This document shows positions 1-8,063 of a DNA stretch of 22,618 bases, piece after piece (the stretch's first letter is position 1; each line of letters opens with the position of its first letter). Source of the stretch: CALDOK01 sp964481655 (GTDB lineage Bacteria > Myxococcota_A > UBA796 > JAFGLY01); NCBI GenBank assembly GCA_964481655.1, contig CAYZVO010000155.1:1-22618 (forward strand). The letters are read 5' to 3'. The translations under genes were made by a program, and so were the position numbers. A model generated the notes under the pieces. It made no database searches. It had not been told where the DNA came from and saw only the letters and a program-made list of their open reading frames with translations.

Positions 1-22
1 ATGCCGCTCCTAACGCGGCTGG

Positions 23-2539
23 ATGGAGAGTCGTGTTCCGGCGGGGTCAATACACTGGCAGGAGCTCGATCCCGACGCGCCGCCCCGGAGCCAGGACTTC
101 TACTACCCCCCCTTCGGCGTGGAGCTGCGCTACGAGATCGTTCCCCCGGACGGCTACGAGCTGGTGGAGGCCCCCAGCACCGAGCACCGGAGCTTCGGCC
201 CCCTGCTGTACAACCGCGACGTAGAGGAAGGTGAGGACGCGCTGGTCGCGACCTTCACCCTCGAGTGGCCCCACGCGCGGGTGACCCCGGAGCAGTACGC
301 CGAGATCCAGGAGGGTCTGCACGCCTACTCCCTCGAGTCCACCGAGCGGGTGGTCTACCGCCACGGCGCCCTCATCCAGTGGGAGACCGGGGACCTCGCG
401 GGCGCCGCTGCCAGCTACCGGCGCCTGGCCGAGGCCTGGCCCGACGAGCCCCTGCACAAGGCCGACCTCGCCCAGCTGCTGCTCTCCATCGGCCAGGGCG
501 AGGCCGCCCACGCCTGGATGGAGCAGGCCGCTGGACAGCTCGACGACGTGGACCCGGTGCGCCGGGATCTGATGCTGAGCTACCACGCCTGGATGATCGC
601 CCACAACCGCCTGGGTCACTACCTGGAGCCAGGCTACGACCGAGCGGGCACCATCGCGGCCTGGGAGCGGGTCATCGACAACGACCCCGACAGCGCCCGC
701 GCCTACCTCAGCCTCGGCATCGCCCTGCGCCACGACGACCAGGGCGTCGAGCTCGAGCGGGGCCACCCCGACCGGGCCGAGGGCCTGGAGCAGCTGCGGA
801 TGGCCAGCGAGAAGGGTGAAGGGAACAGCGACATGGACTGGGCGCTGCAGCAGTCCCTGGTGGCCGACCGGGCCTACGAAGAGGCCCTGGAGCACGCCCG
901 CGCCGCCCCACGCAGTGCGACGAGCGCCGGGACCATCGTCGCCGCCCTCTGCTTCCTGGAGGGGGTGGAAGCCGTGCTGGCCTCCCCGGACTGGCGGGCC
1001 ATGGACAAGGCCCTGCGCTCCCAGGCCGTCGCCATCGGCAACAGCCTGCTGCTGGCGGAGCGCCACTACGCCCAGGCCGCGATCCTCGCCCAGAAGGCAC
1101 CGGCCGATGGGGACATGGCCGTGATCGCCCGCGGCTTCCTGCCCATCCTCCAGGGCGCGCGACCCTGGGAGGAGCACAAGCTCGACGCCAGCGACCCCGC
1201 CGACGTGACCCTGCAGTACCTCAGCCTCGGGCTGGCCCCGGAGCTGGACGCCTCGGACCTCTCCCACCTGTTCCACCGCGCCACCACCAAGCCCGAGCTC
1301 GAGGGTCTGCTCGAGGACTACCGGGCGGGCGCCGCGAAGGGCATGGCCTCAGCCGGCGGCTTCGCAGCGAACCCCAACGCCATGGCCGACATGCTCCGCT
1401 CCCTGGCGAAGGCACGGGTGGTCGAGGAGATCGACGGGGACGCCCTGGTGGAGGTGGAGTTCAGCAACCCCGCCCAGGGCAAGGTGCACCTGGCCACCTA
1501 TCTGCTCGTGAAGCACGGCAAGAGCTGGCGCATCCGGGCTGGACAGGAGATCCTCTCTGCCAACGCCGGCGCCGAGGCCCTCGCGCGGCTCGATCGCGGC
1601 GAGCCGGAGCAGGCGCTGCGCTGGCTCGAGTGGCTGCGCGCCGATCGCGAGCTGCGCCGGCCCGAGGACCCCTGGGACGAGTGGACCTTCCTGCACCTGC
1701 TGCACGACTGCGAAGCCGGCGACGAGGACCGGCTCCGACTCGCCGCCGCGACCCTACACGCCATGGGCAGCGGCGAGCAAGGCTCCATCGACATCCTCGA
1801 GTCCGCCCTCGAGTCCGGCGAGCTCGACGAGGCCACCCGGACCCTGGTCCAGCGCAGCCTGGTGGTCGCCTACAGCAGCGCGGACGAGCTGGAACGACAG
1901 GTGGCCCTGATCGAGACGATCCTGGCCGAGCACCCGGACAAGCCCAGGCCCTACGGCAGCCTGGTGGCCAGCCTGTACGAGCTCGGACGCCACGAGGACC
2001 GGCTGCAGGCCGCCCGGGACCGCCTCGAGGTCGTGCCCGACGACGTCGCGGCGCGTCAGACCTCGGCCCGGGCCCTCGAGTCCCTGGGGCGCACCGACGA
2101 GGCGCGGGAGATCATCATCGCCCTCGACCGCGAGGGTGAGGCCACCGGCCGAGACCTCAACCAGCTGGCCTGGCTCGATGTCATCGAAGGCCGGGTGGAC
2201 GCGGCGACCGTACGCACGGCGGAGCGGGCCGCCGAGCTGTCCAAGTACCAGAACAGCGCGACCCTCCACACCCTGGCCTGCGCCGTCCTCGAGCGGGGTG
2301 AGCTGACCCGGGCGGTCGAGCTGGTGGCATACAGCGCCAAGCTCCAGGGCTACACCGCCGCCACGCTGCCGGATCACTGGTGGTACGTCGTCGCGCGCAT
2401 CGCCGAGGATCTCGGTGAGCGGGACACGGCGACGCGGATCTACCAGCGCATCGAGGAACCCGAGGAGCACTACCCCGGCGACAGCTGGACCCTGGCGGGC
2501 CAGCGGCTGGAGCTGCTGGGGGCCCCCCGGGACGGCTAG
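23..2539 (+). CDS. TPR-repeat protein with DUF3858-like N-terminal segment, probably 5'-truncated
   Basis: The 838-residue reading frame starts with a beta-rich segment (residues about 12-95, with FYYPPFGVELRYEIVPPDGY and a later VTPEQYAEI). It resembles the C-terminal part of DUF3857/transglutaminase/DUF3858 proteins. Helical TPR-like pairs follow (about 105-400 and 520-830). Between them, at about 428-515, is a small domain ending in YLLVKHGKSWRI that looks NTF2-like. The role is unknown; TPR arrays usually act as protein-binding scaffolds. In this frame a stop lies at 11-13, the ATG at 23 has no convincing ribosome binding site, and roughly the first 50 bases lack the strong GC bias at third codon positions seen afterwards. 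The DUF3857 and transglutaminase parts expected upstream are absent, so the gene may be broken, frameshifted or cut near the window edge. Its stop overlaps that of the convergent histidine kinase gene in a shared CTAG. Confidence 0.75.
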   Translation: MESRVPAGSIHWQELDPDAPPRSQDFYYPPFGVELRYEIVPPDGYELVEAPSTEHRSFGPLLYNRDVEEGEDALVATFTLEWPHARVTPEQYAEIQEGLHAYSLESTERVVYRHGALIQWETGDLAGAAASYRRLAEAWPDEPLHKADLAQLLLSIGQGEAAHAWMEQAAGQLDDVDPVRRDLMLSYHAWMIAHNRLGHYLEPGYDRAGTIAAWERVIDNDPDSARAYLSLGIALRHDDQGVELERGHPDRAEGLEQLRMASEKGEGNSDMDWALQQSLVADRAYEEALEHARAAPRSATSAGTIVAALCFLEGVEAVLASPDWRAMDKALRSQAVAIGNSLLLAERHYAQAAILAQKAPADGDMAVIARGFLPILQGARPWEEHKLDASDPADVTLQYLSLGLAPELDASDLSHLFHRATTKPELEGLLEDYRAGAAKGMASAGGFAANPNAMADMLRSLAKARVVEEIDGDALVEVEFSNPAQGKVHLATYLLVKHGKSWRIRAGQEILSANAGAEALARLDRGEPEQALRWLEWLRADRELRRPEDPWDEWTFLHLLHDCEAGDEDRLRLAAATLHAMGSGEQGSIDILESALESGELDEATRTLVQRSLVVAYSSADELERQVALIETILAEHPDKPRPYGSLVASLYELGRHEDRLQAARDRLEVVPDDVAARQTSARALESLGRTDEAREIIIALDREGEATGRDLNQLAWLDVIEGRVDAATVRTAERAAELSKYQNSATLHTLACAVLERGELTRAVELVAYSAKLQGYTAATLPDHWWYVVARIAEDLGERDTATRIYQRIEEPEEHYPGDSWTLAGQRLELLGAPRDG

Positions 2540-5500
2540 CTGGGGGTCAGCGGCACCGTGAAGACCACCTCGGCCCCCTGACCGCCGAGGTTGCGGGCGC
2601 CGATGCGTCCGCCGTGCTGCTCCACGATGCGCCGGGCGATGGCCAGGCCCAGGCCGCGGCGGCCGACGCCGTCGCCCACCTGGACTCCGCGCTCGAAGAT
2701 GCTCCGCTCGGCCCCACGGGGGATGCCGGGGCCGTGGTCGCGGACACGGCAGATGATCTCGTCGTCGTCCACGGCCACATGCACCGAGACCGATCCGCCG
2801 CGGGGGCTGTGGCGCACCGCGTTGGCCACCAGGTTGGAGACCACCCGCGACAGGGCGAGGGCGTCGCCCTGGACCTCCAGCTCGGGCTCCAGGTCCAGGC
2901 TCAGGGAGACCCCCTGGCGCTGGGCGGCGGGCTCCTCGAGGGCCACGGCGCGCCGCACCAGCTGGGAGAGGTCGACCGGCTGGAGCAGCAGCTCCTCGGC
3001 CCGGAGCATGGTGCCGGTCATGTCCTGGATGTGCTGGGAGGCGTCCATGATGCGCTGGACGCGCTCGTGGCCGGAGTGGCCCGCGGGAAGGGTCCGCCGC
3101 AGCTCCTCGGCGAGGATGGTGATCGAGGCCGCCGGGCTCCGCAGGTCATGGGCGATCTCGGCCGCGTCCTCCGCCTGCCGCGCCACCCGCTGCAGCTGCT
3201 CCACGTGGGAGACCGCCACGGCGCCGTAGCCGGCGAGGGTCCGCAGCAGCTGCACGGCCCGTGCCGGCTCCACCGTCGCGCTCCGCTGGCTGTCCACGTA
3301 GATGGCCCCGAGGGTCAACTCGTCGTGGATCATGGGCACGCACATCGCCGACCCCAGATCCATGGTGAGCACCGAGATGCTCCCCCGCAGGTCGGAGCGC
3401 TCGGAGATGTCGGCGACGATGACCTCCTTGCCCTCCTGCAGGGCCCGGTTGACCACCGAGGTCGATGGCCGCCCGGGGATGAGCCCGTCGCGACAGACCG
3501 CCGCGGCCACCTCCATGGTGCCCACCGAGCCGATGAGCACGAAGGCTCGTTCGGCGTGCAGCAGCTCGAGGGCCGAGCTGGCGATGCGCCCCAGCAGCGC
3601 GTCGGTGTCCCGCTCCCGAACCACCGCCATGGCGAGCTCGAGCAGCTGCCCCAGTTGTTCGGCGCGGGGCTCCTGCGCCGCGCGTGAACCGACCCGGGCC
3701 AGGACCTGAGTGGCCTGCTCCTCGAGCCTGAGGTGACCGACCTCCTCGGCGAAGATCGAGGCCTTGCTGGCCTCGCGTTCGGCCTCCTCGGCCCGGCCCA
3801 GCAGGTGCAGGGCCTCGGCGATCCAGAGGCGGGCGGTGGCCAGCTCGAGCCCGGCGCCCACCTTGCGCAGCGGCCCGAGGGTGTCCTCCACGATGGACGC
3901 GGAGTGCTCGAGACCGCCAGCCCGCGTCCGCGCCAGCACCAGCTGCGCAGCGACGACCGCGGAGGCCGCCGGCCCGAGCGTCGCGCCCGCGAGCTGCCGG
4001 GCGTCCTCGAGCAGCTCCACGGTGTGGGCGTCGTGGCGTCGCAGGGCGAGCTCGCCCCGCCAGCAGGCCAGGACGGCCTCGAGGCGCTCGCTGGGAGACG
4101 TGTCCAGCTCCCCCTCGGCCCGGACCCACCAGCGGGAGGCCTCGTCGAGATCCCTCCGCTGTACGAACAGCTCCACCAGCCCCAGGGCGGCCTGTGCGGC
4201 CTGGAGGTGCTCCCCGAGCTCCGATGCGCGCCCGAAGCCGAGGCGACCCGCGGCCTCGGCCTCCTCGACACGACACAGCTCCCGAAGACAGCGGGCGAGC
4301 TCGTCCAGGGCGCGCAGGCCGAGGCGTTGTTCACCCGCCCGCTCGAGCACGGCGAGGGACTCACGCCAGGACCGGAGGGCCTCCTCGCGGTTGCCCAGCA
4401 CGCGCTGCGCGCGCCCCAGATCGTGCAGCAGGCGCGCCCGCGCCACCGGGGGCAGCCCCTGTTCACGGCCGAGGGCGAGCTCGATGGCCCCCGCGGCCTC
4501 TCGGTAGCGGCCCGCGTCCAGCAGCATGGCCCCCAGCAGGCCGTCCAGCGCGGCGCGGTGCGGCCGGCACCGGCCCAGCTCGGCGGGCACGGGCTCGAGC
4601 ACGCCGATGGCCAGGTCGGGGGAGCCCCCGCGCTGCAGGGCCCGGGCCCACAGGGCCCGCAACACCAGCCAGCGATCGAGCCGCTCGGGGTCGTCCTCCG
4701 GGGCCTCCCGATCGGCGAGGCGACGGGCCGCCATCGCGGCGCTGGGCAGCTCCCCGTTGGCGAAGGCCAGCCGGGCCTCGACCTCGCAGAGCAGCTCGGG
4801 CTCGACGCCCTCGAGGCTGCGGCAGCGTCCGACCCAGGCCGTGGCCTCGTCCCGGGCCCCCGCCCGGGCCAGCACCCAGGCCACCGTGGCCGCCACCAGG
4901 GGGGCCTCGGGGGCCAGGGGCTCGGCACCGATCCAACGGTCCCCGAACTCCACAGCCTCGCGGGTGTCCCCTGCCCGGCCCAGGGCGCGGATGAAGGGGG
5001 CGACCAGGGAGGCGTGCGGCATGATCCGCCACAGGCCCCTGGCGAGCTGCACGCCCTCGGCGGCATCCCGCAGGCTCACGGCCTCGATGCTCCCGGCGCC
5101 GTGGACCTCGACGAGGCCGGCGTCCTCGGCGCCCAGCAGCAACCAGCCCAGCCGGGCCGAGGCGATCTCGGGCAGCTCCAGCTGCTGGGCGGCGAGGCGG
5201 CGGTAGACGCTGCGGGGGGCCTCACAGGCCCGGCGGAGATCCGCGAGGGCCTCGGCGTTGCGGGGTAGCATCTGGCGGTGCTCCACCCGCGCCAGGCCCG
5301 CGTGGATCAGCTCGCGCACGCACATGCGCCCCTCGTCCTCGTCGACCGCCGCCAGGTGGCAGAGGTACTCGATGGTGCAGGGCGCGCCCGCCAGGGCCAG
5401 GGTCGAGCCCAACCGCCTGGCCACGGGGCCGAGGCCAGCCAGGGGATCGTCCGGCACGGTGGTGTCCTGCAGCGCCCGGGGCAGGCGGTCGGGGACCACC

Positions 5501-6930
5501 GCCCAACGCAGCACATCCCAGCGCAGGGCGCGGGCGTTGACCAGCGCCAGCAGCCGCTGGATGGTGGGGCCCGGCACCCCGCCGGCCACGGTCCACAGCT
5601 GACCCGCCAGGTCCTCCTGGCCCTGCACCTCGCCGAGCACGCCCCGCAGCAGCTGCAGCACCTGCTCTCGCTTCCAGGGCTCGAGGGCGCAGCTCCACTC
5701 GACCCAGGTCGGCGCCTCCCGGGCGCTGACGCAGATGGCCGCCCGGGGATCCCCGGCCAGCACCGCGAGGCAGGCACGGCTGGGTTCGTCCAGCAGCTCG
5801 TAGTCATCGACCAGCAGGTGGAAGCCCCCTGGCGCCCGCTGAGCAAGGGCCAGCGCGCCGACCTGGGCGCGGCTGTCCTCGGGCGCCCAGCTGGGGAACA
5901 TGACCGGCGGGCCGGGCAGACCGGGGGAGCACAGCGCGTGCTCGATGGCGTCCCAGGCGTGCCCGCCGGGGGTGATGCGCACGAACGGCAGCCCGCGCAC
6001 GCGCAGGGCGGTGCTCATGGCGTCGAGCAGCCGCGTGCGGCCGCTGCCGCTGGGACCGAGGATGCCCAGCCTCCCACCGTTGTCGAGCCAGCGGTCCAGC
6101 TGCTTGCGGACTCGGCCCTCGAGCACCGTGATGCTCCGCGCCCGGCGACGCAGGTGCAGGCCGTCGGGGGCCGACAGCCGAGCTCCGAGCTCTTCGAGGC
6201 CGCGCACCACCTCGAGGGCGGTCGGCCGGTGCACCGGATCGATGGCCAGGCAGGCCTCAACCAGGGCGCGCACCGGGCCCGATCCCGCCCGGGCCCGCGG
6301 CTGCTCCCGCCCGCGCCGGAGCAGGGCCTGCGAGCGGCCGTGCTCCGCCCAGGGGAGGCGGCCGTGGAGCAACTGCCAGAGCACCAGGCCCAGGGTGTAG
6401 ACGTCGGCGGCGGGTTCGGTGAGGGAGCCCCGCACACACTCGGGGGCGGCGTGGTCCAGCCCCCCCTGCCAGCGCTGGCCCGCGAGCCCCTGGCCGACCA
6501 GCAGCACGCGGGGCTCGCGGATGCTCTCCACCAGGACCCGGCTGTCCGACAGCATCCCGTGGCAGAGCCCCTCGGCGTGCAGCGCCGCAAGGCCGGAGGC
6601 GACCTGGGCGACGATGGAGATGGCCAGGCCTTCGGGGGCCGCGCCGGACATCATGTAGGCGGCGAGAGGCTTTGCCGCGATGCGCTCCCGCACGAGGTAG
6701 GGCACGGGGCGCTCACCCATGCCCACCAGCTCCACCAGGGCCGGGTGCTTGAGCGCCGCGAGGCGTCCGATGTCCAGACCACGCCCCGCGGGCAGCAGGT
6801 AGGCCACGCCCAGGGCGCCGGCCCCGTCCTGGACCAGCCAGCTACCCTCCCACTCTCCAGAACCCCCCGGCCGCTGCAGGACCCAGTCGCCGAGACGGGC
6901 CCCCGGACGGGGCTCGAAGCGGGCGCTCAT
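2536..6930 (-). CDS. Hybrid pseudokinase - P-loop ATPase - TPR - GAF - histidine kinase
   Basis: This 1464-residue cytoplasmic sensor kinase has no membrane segments. Residues about 10-250 have a Ser/Thr protein kinase fold with the APE (162-164) and DVYTLG (176-181) landmarks. The catalytic motifs are lost: HRD is HGM (124-126), the loop Lys and Asn are replaced, and DFG reads GQG (146-148). An AAA/STAND-like region follows, with Walker A GPSGSGRT (292-299; Arg298 where Lys is expected) and Walker B HLLVDD (371-376). TPR-like helices fill about 640-1080 and a GAF domain about 1098-1245. The HisKA H-box is HDLRSP with His1261, and HATPase_c shows an N box (NLVANAVRHS), DHGPGIP and GLGLAIARR. 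Kinase-AAA-TPR-GAF-HK fusions are a known family in myxobacteria and cyanobacteria. The start ATG overlaps the REC-HD-GYP stop by 4 bp (ATGA), so the two are very likely co-translated partners. Confidence 0.9.
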   Translation of the reverse strand: MSARFEPRPGARLGDWVLQRPGGSGEWEGSWLVQDGAGALGVAYLLPAGRGLDIGRLAALKHPALVELVGMGERPVPYLVRERIAAKPLAAYMMSGAAPEGLAISIVAQVASGLAALHAEGLCHGMLSDSRVLVESIREPRVLLVGQGLAGQRWQGGLDHAAPECVRGSLTEPAADVYTLGLVLWQLLHGRLPWAEHGRSQALLRRGREQPRARAGSGPVRALVEACLAIDPVHRPTALEVVRGLEELGARLSAPDGLHLRRRARSITVLEGRVRKQLDRWLDNGGRLGILGPSGSGRTRLLDAMSTALRVRGLPFVRITPGGHAWDAIEHALCSPGLPGPPVMFPSWAPEDSRAQVGALALAQRAPGGFHLLVDDYELLDEPSRACLAVLAGDPRAAICVSAREAPTWVEWSCALEPWKREQVLQLLRGVLGEVQGQEDLAGQLWTVAGGVPGPTIQRLLALVNARALRWDVLRWAVVPDRLPRALQDTTVPDDPLAGLGPVARRLGSTLALAGAPCTIEYLCHLAAVDEDEGRMCVRELIHAGLARVEHRQMLPRNAEALADLRRACEAPRSVYRRLAAQQLELPEIASARLGWLLLGAEDAGLVEVHGAGSIEAVSLRDAAEGVQLARGLWRIMPHASLVAPFIRALGRAGDTREAVEFGDRWIGAEPLAPEAPLVAATVAWVLARAGARDEATAWVGRCRSLEGVEPELLCEVEARLAFANGELPSAAMAARRLADREAPEDDPERLDRWLVLRALWARALQRGGSPDLAIGVLEPVPAELGRCRPHRAALDGLLGAMLLDAGRYREAAGAIELALGREQGLPPVARARLLHDLGRAQRVLGNREEALRSWRESLAVLERAGEQRLGLRALDELARCLRELCRVEEAEAAGRLGFGRASELGEHLQAAQAALGLVELFVQRRDLDEASRWWVRAEGELDTSPSERLEAVLACWRGELALRRHDAHTVELLEDARQLAGATLGPAASAVVAAQLVLARTRAGGLEHSASIVEDTLGPLRKVGAGLELATARLWIAEALHLLGRAEEAEREASKASIFAEEVGHLRLEEQATQVLARVGSRAAQEPRAEQLGQLLELAMAVVRERDTDALLGRIASSALELLHAERAFVLIGSVGTMEVAAAVCRDGLIPGRPSTSVVNRALQEGKEVIVADISERSDLRGSISVLTMDLGSAMCVPMIHDELTLGAIYVDSQRSATVEPARAVQLLRTLAGYGAVAVSHVEQLQRVARQAEDAAEIAHDLRSPAASITILAEELRRTLPAGHSGHERVQRIMDASQHIQDMTGTMLRAEELLLQPVDLSQLVRRAVALEEPAAQRQGVSLSLDLEPELEVQGDALALSRVVSNLVANAVRHSPRGGSVSVHVAVDDDEIICRVRDHGPGIPRGAERSIFERGVQVGDGVGRRGLGLAIARRIVEQHGGRIGARNLGGQGAEVVFTVPLTPS

Positions 6931-7997
6931 CGCCAGGACTCCGCACGGCCGGAGCCTGGCGGGAAGGCGCGGACGACCTGTGACACACGCTCACCGAGGG
7001 CCAGGAAGCTGCCGCAGAGATCCGGGTCGAGCTGTCCCGAGTCCGCGGCGCGCTCGAGCTCGTCGAAGGCCTGCTCCAGGGTGCGGTAGGTCCCCTGGGC
7101 CCGGCCGACGAGCAAGGCGTCGAAGACGTCGACCACGGCGACGATCCGAGCCTCGAGGGGGCTGTTGTCCCCCACCAGGCCGTGGGGGTAGCCGGCGCCG
7201 TCCCAGCGCTCGTGGTGGTACATCGCGATGTGGCAGGCTTCCTCGGGTAGCCCGGCGTCCCGCAGGATCTCGGCGCCCAGCAGCGTGTGGGTCTTGACCT
7301 CCTCGAAGTCCTCGGCGGCCAGGGCTCCCTGCTCCCCGAGGATCCGCTCGGCGATGCTGACCATGCCCACGTCGTGGAGCACCGACAGCTGCCGCAGGCT
7401 CTCGCCGTAGGACTCGTCGCCCCGGAAGGCGTGGGCCAGCAGCCCAGCCAGCTCCGAGACCCGGCGCAGGTGGCCCCGCACGAGCCCCTGGTCTGGGCCC
7501 CGCTCCATGGCCGCCGCCAGGGCGATGACCATGTCCGAGGGCCGCGCGAGCTGGCGCTCGAGGCGCTTGCGGGCCTTGCCCTGGCTGCTCAGGGCCTTGC
7601 CCAGACGCTCCACGAGCCGGGCCCGGCGGGCCATGGCGCTGAGCCGGGCCCCGAACTCGAGCTGGTCCACGGGCTTGAGCAGGAAGTCGTCGGCGCCAGC
7701 CTGCAGCAGCCGGATCTTGGTGCGCCGCAGATCGTCCGAGGTGATCACCATCACCGGGACCCGCGACCCCCGTGGGTCGGCGCGCAGGCGCCGGACCAGG
7801 CCCAGGCCGTCGAGCCCGGGCATGTAGTAGTCGGTCACCACGATGTCGGGCATGGCCCGCCCGATGATGGTCAGGGCCCGCTCACCGTCTGAGGCCTGGA
7901 CCACCCGAAAGCCCAGCTCCGCCGCCAAGCGAGCCAGGCGCTCGCGCTCCTGGGTGTCGTCTTCGGCGATCAGAAGGACGGGGGGTCTGCCGCTCAT
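6927..7997 (-). CDS. Response regulator with HD-GYP-type phosphodiesterase domain
   Basis: A 356-residue protein. The N-terminal receiver domain (about 5-122) has the acidic pair D13/D14, phosphoacceptor Asp56 (VVTDYYMPG) and Lys108 (LKPVD). A helical linker leads to an HD-GYP domain (about 150-340) with His176, HD at 208-209, His237, HHERWDGAGYP (261-271) and DVFDAL (290-295). These supply the metal ligands and the GYP signature of cyclic-di-GMP phosphodiesterases. One difference is HDVGM at 208-212, where HDxGK is usual. The likely output is c-di-GMP hydrolysis gated by phosphorylation from the kinase encoded by the next, overlapping gene. No DNA-binding domain is present. The ATG has a GGAAG upstream at 4-nt spacing. 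Activity is inferred from motifs; the GYP loop could also mediate protein contacts. Confidence 0.92.
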   Translation of the reverse strand: MSGRPPVLLIAEDDTQERERLARLAAELGFRVVQASDGERALTIIGRAMPDIVVTDYYMPGLDGLGLVRRLRADPRGSRVPVMVITSDDLRRTKIRLLQAGADDFLLKPVDQLEFGARLSAMARRARLVERLGKALSSQGKARKRLERQLARPSDMVIALAAAMERGPDQGLVRGHLRRVSELAGLLAHAFRGDESYGESLRQLSVLHDVGMVSIAERILGEQGALAAEDFEEVKTHTLLGAEILRDAGLPEEACHIAMYHHERWDGAGYPHGLVGDNSPLEARIVAVVDVFDALLVGRAQGTYRTLEQAFDELERAADSGQLDPDLCGSFLALGERVSQVVRAFPPGSGRAESWR

Positions 7998-8035
7998 GCC
8001 GCTTCCGATGGCCCCCGAGGGCGATGAGCCCGTGG

Positions 8036-8062
8036 AGGCGTGGGTGCTCTCCCACGGAGCCT
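8036..8062 (-). terminator. Stem-loop after the PBP stop codon
   Basis: CGTGGG (8039-8044) pairs with CCCACG (8051-8056) around a 6-nt loop, and flanking AGG and CCT can extend the stem. It lies 2 bp past the PBP stop in the short gap before the response regulator gene, which is on the same strand. No T-tract follows, so if it stops transcription it does so weakly or with Rho. Read-through from the PBP gene into the signalling operon is possible. Confidence 0.35.
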
Positions 8063-8063
8063 A

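Noticed and set aside
5278..7089. A 603-codon + frame opposite the histidine kinase gene
   Set aside because: Gln/Gly/Pro-rich shadow of the real minus-strand gene.
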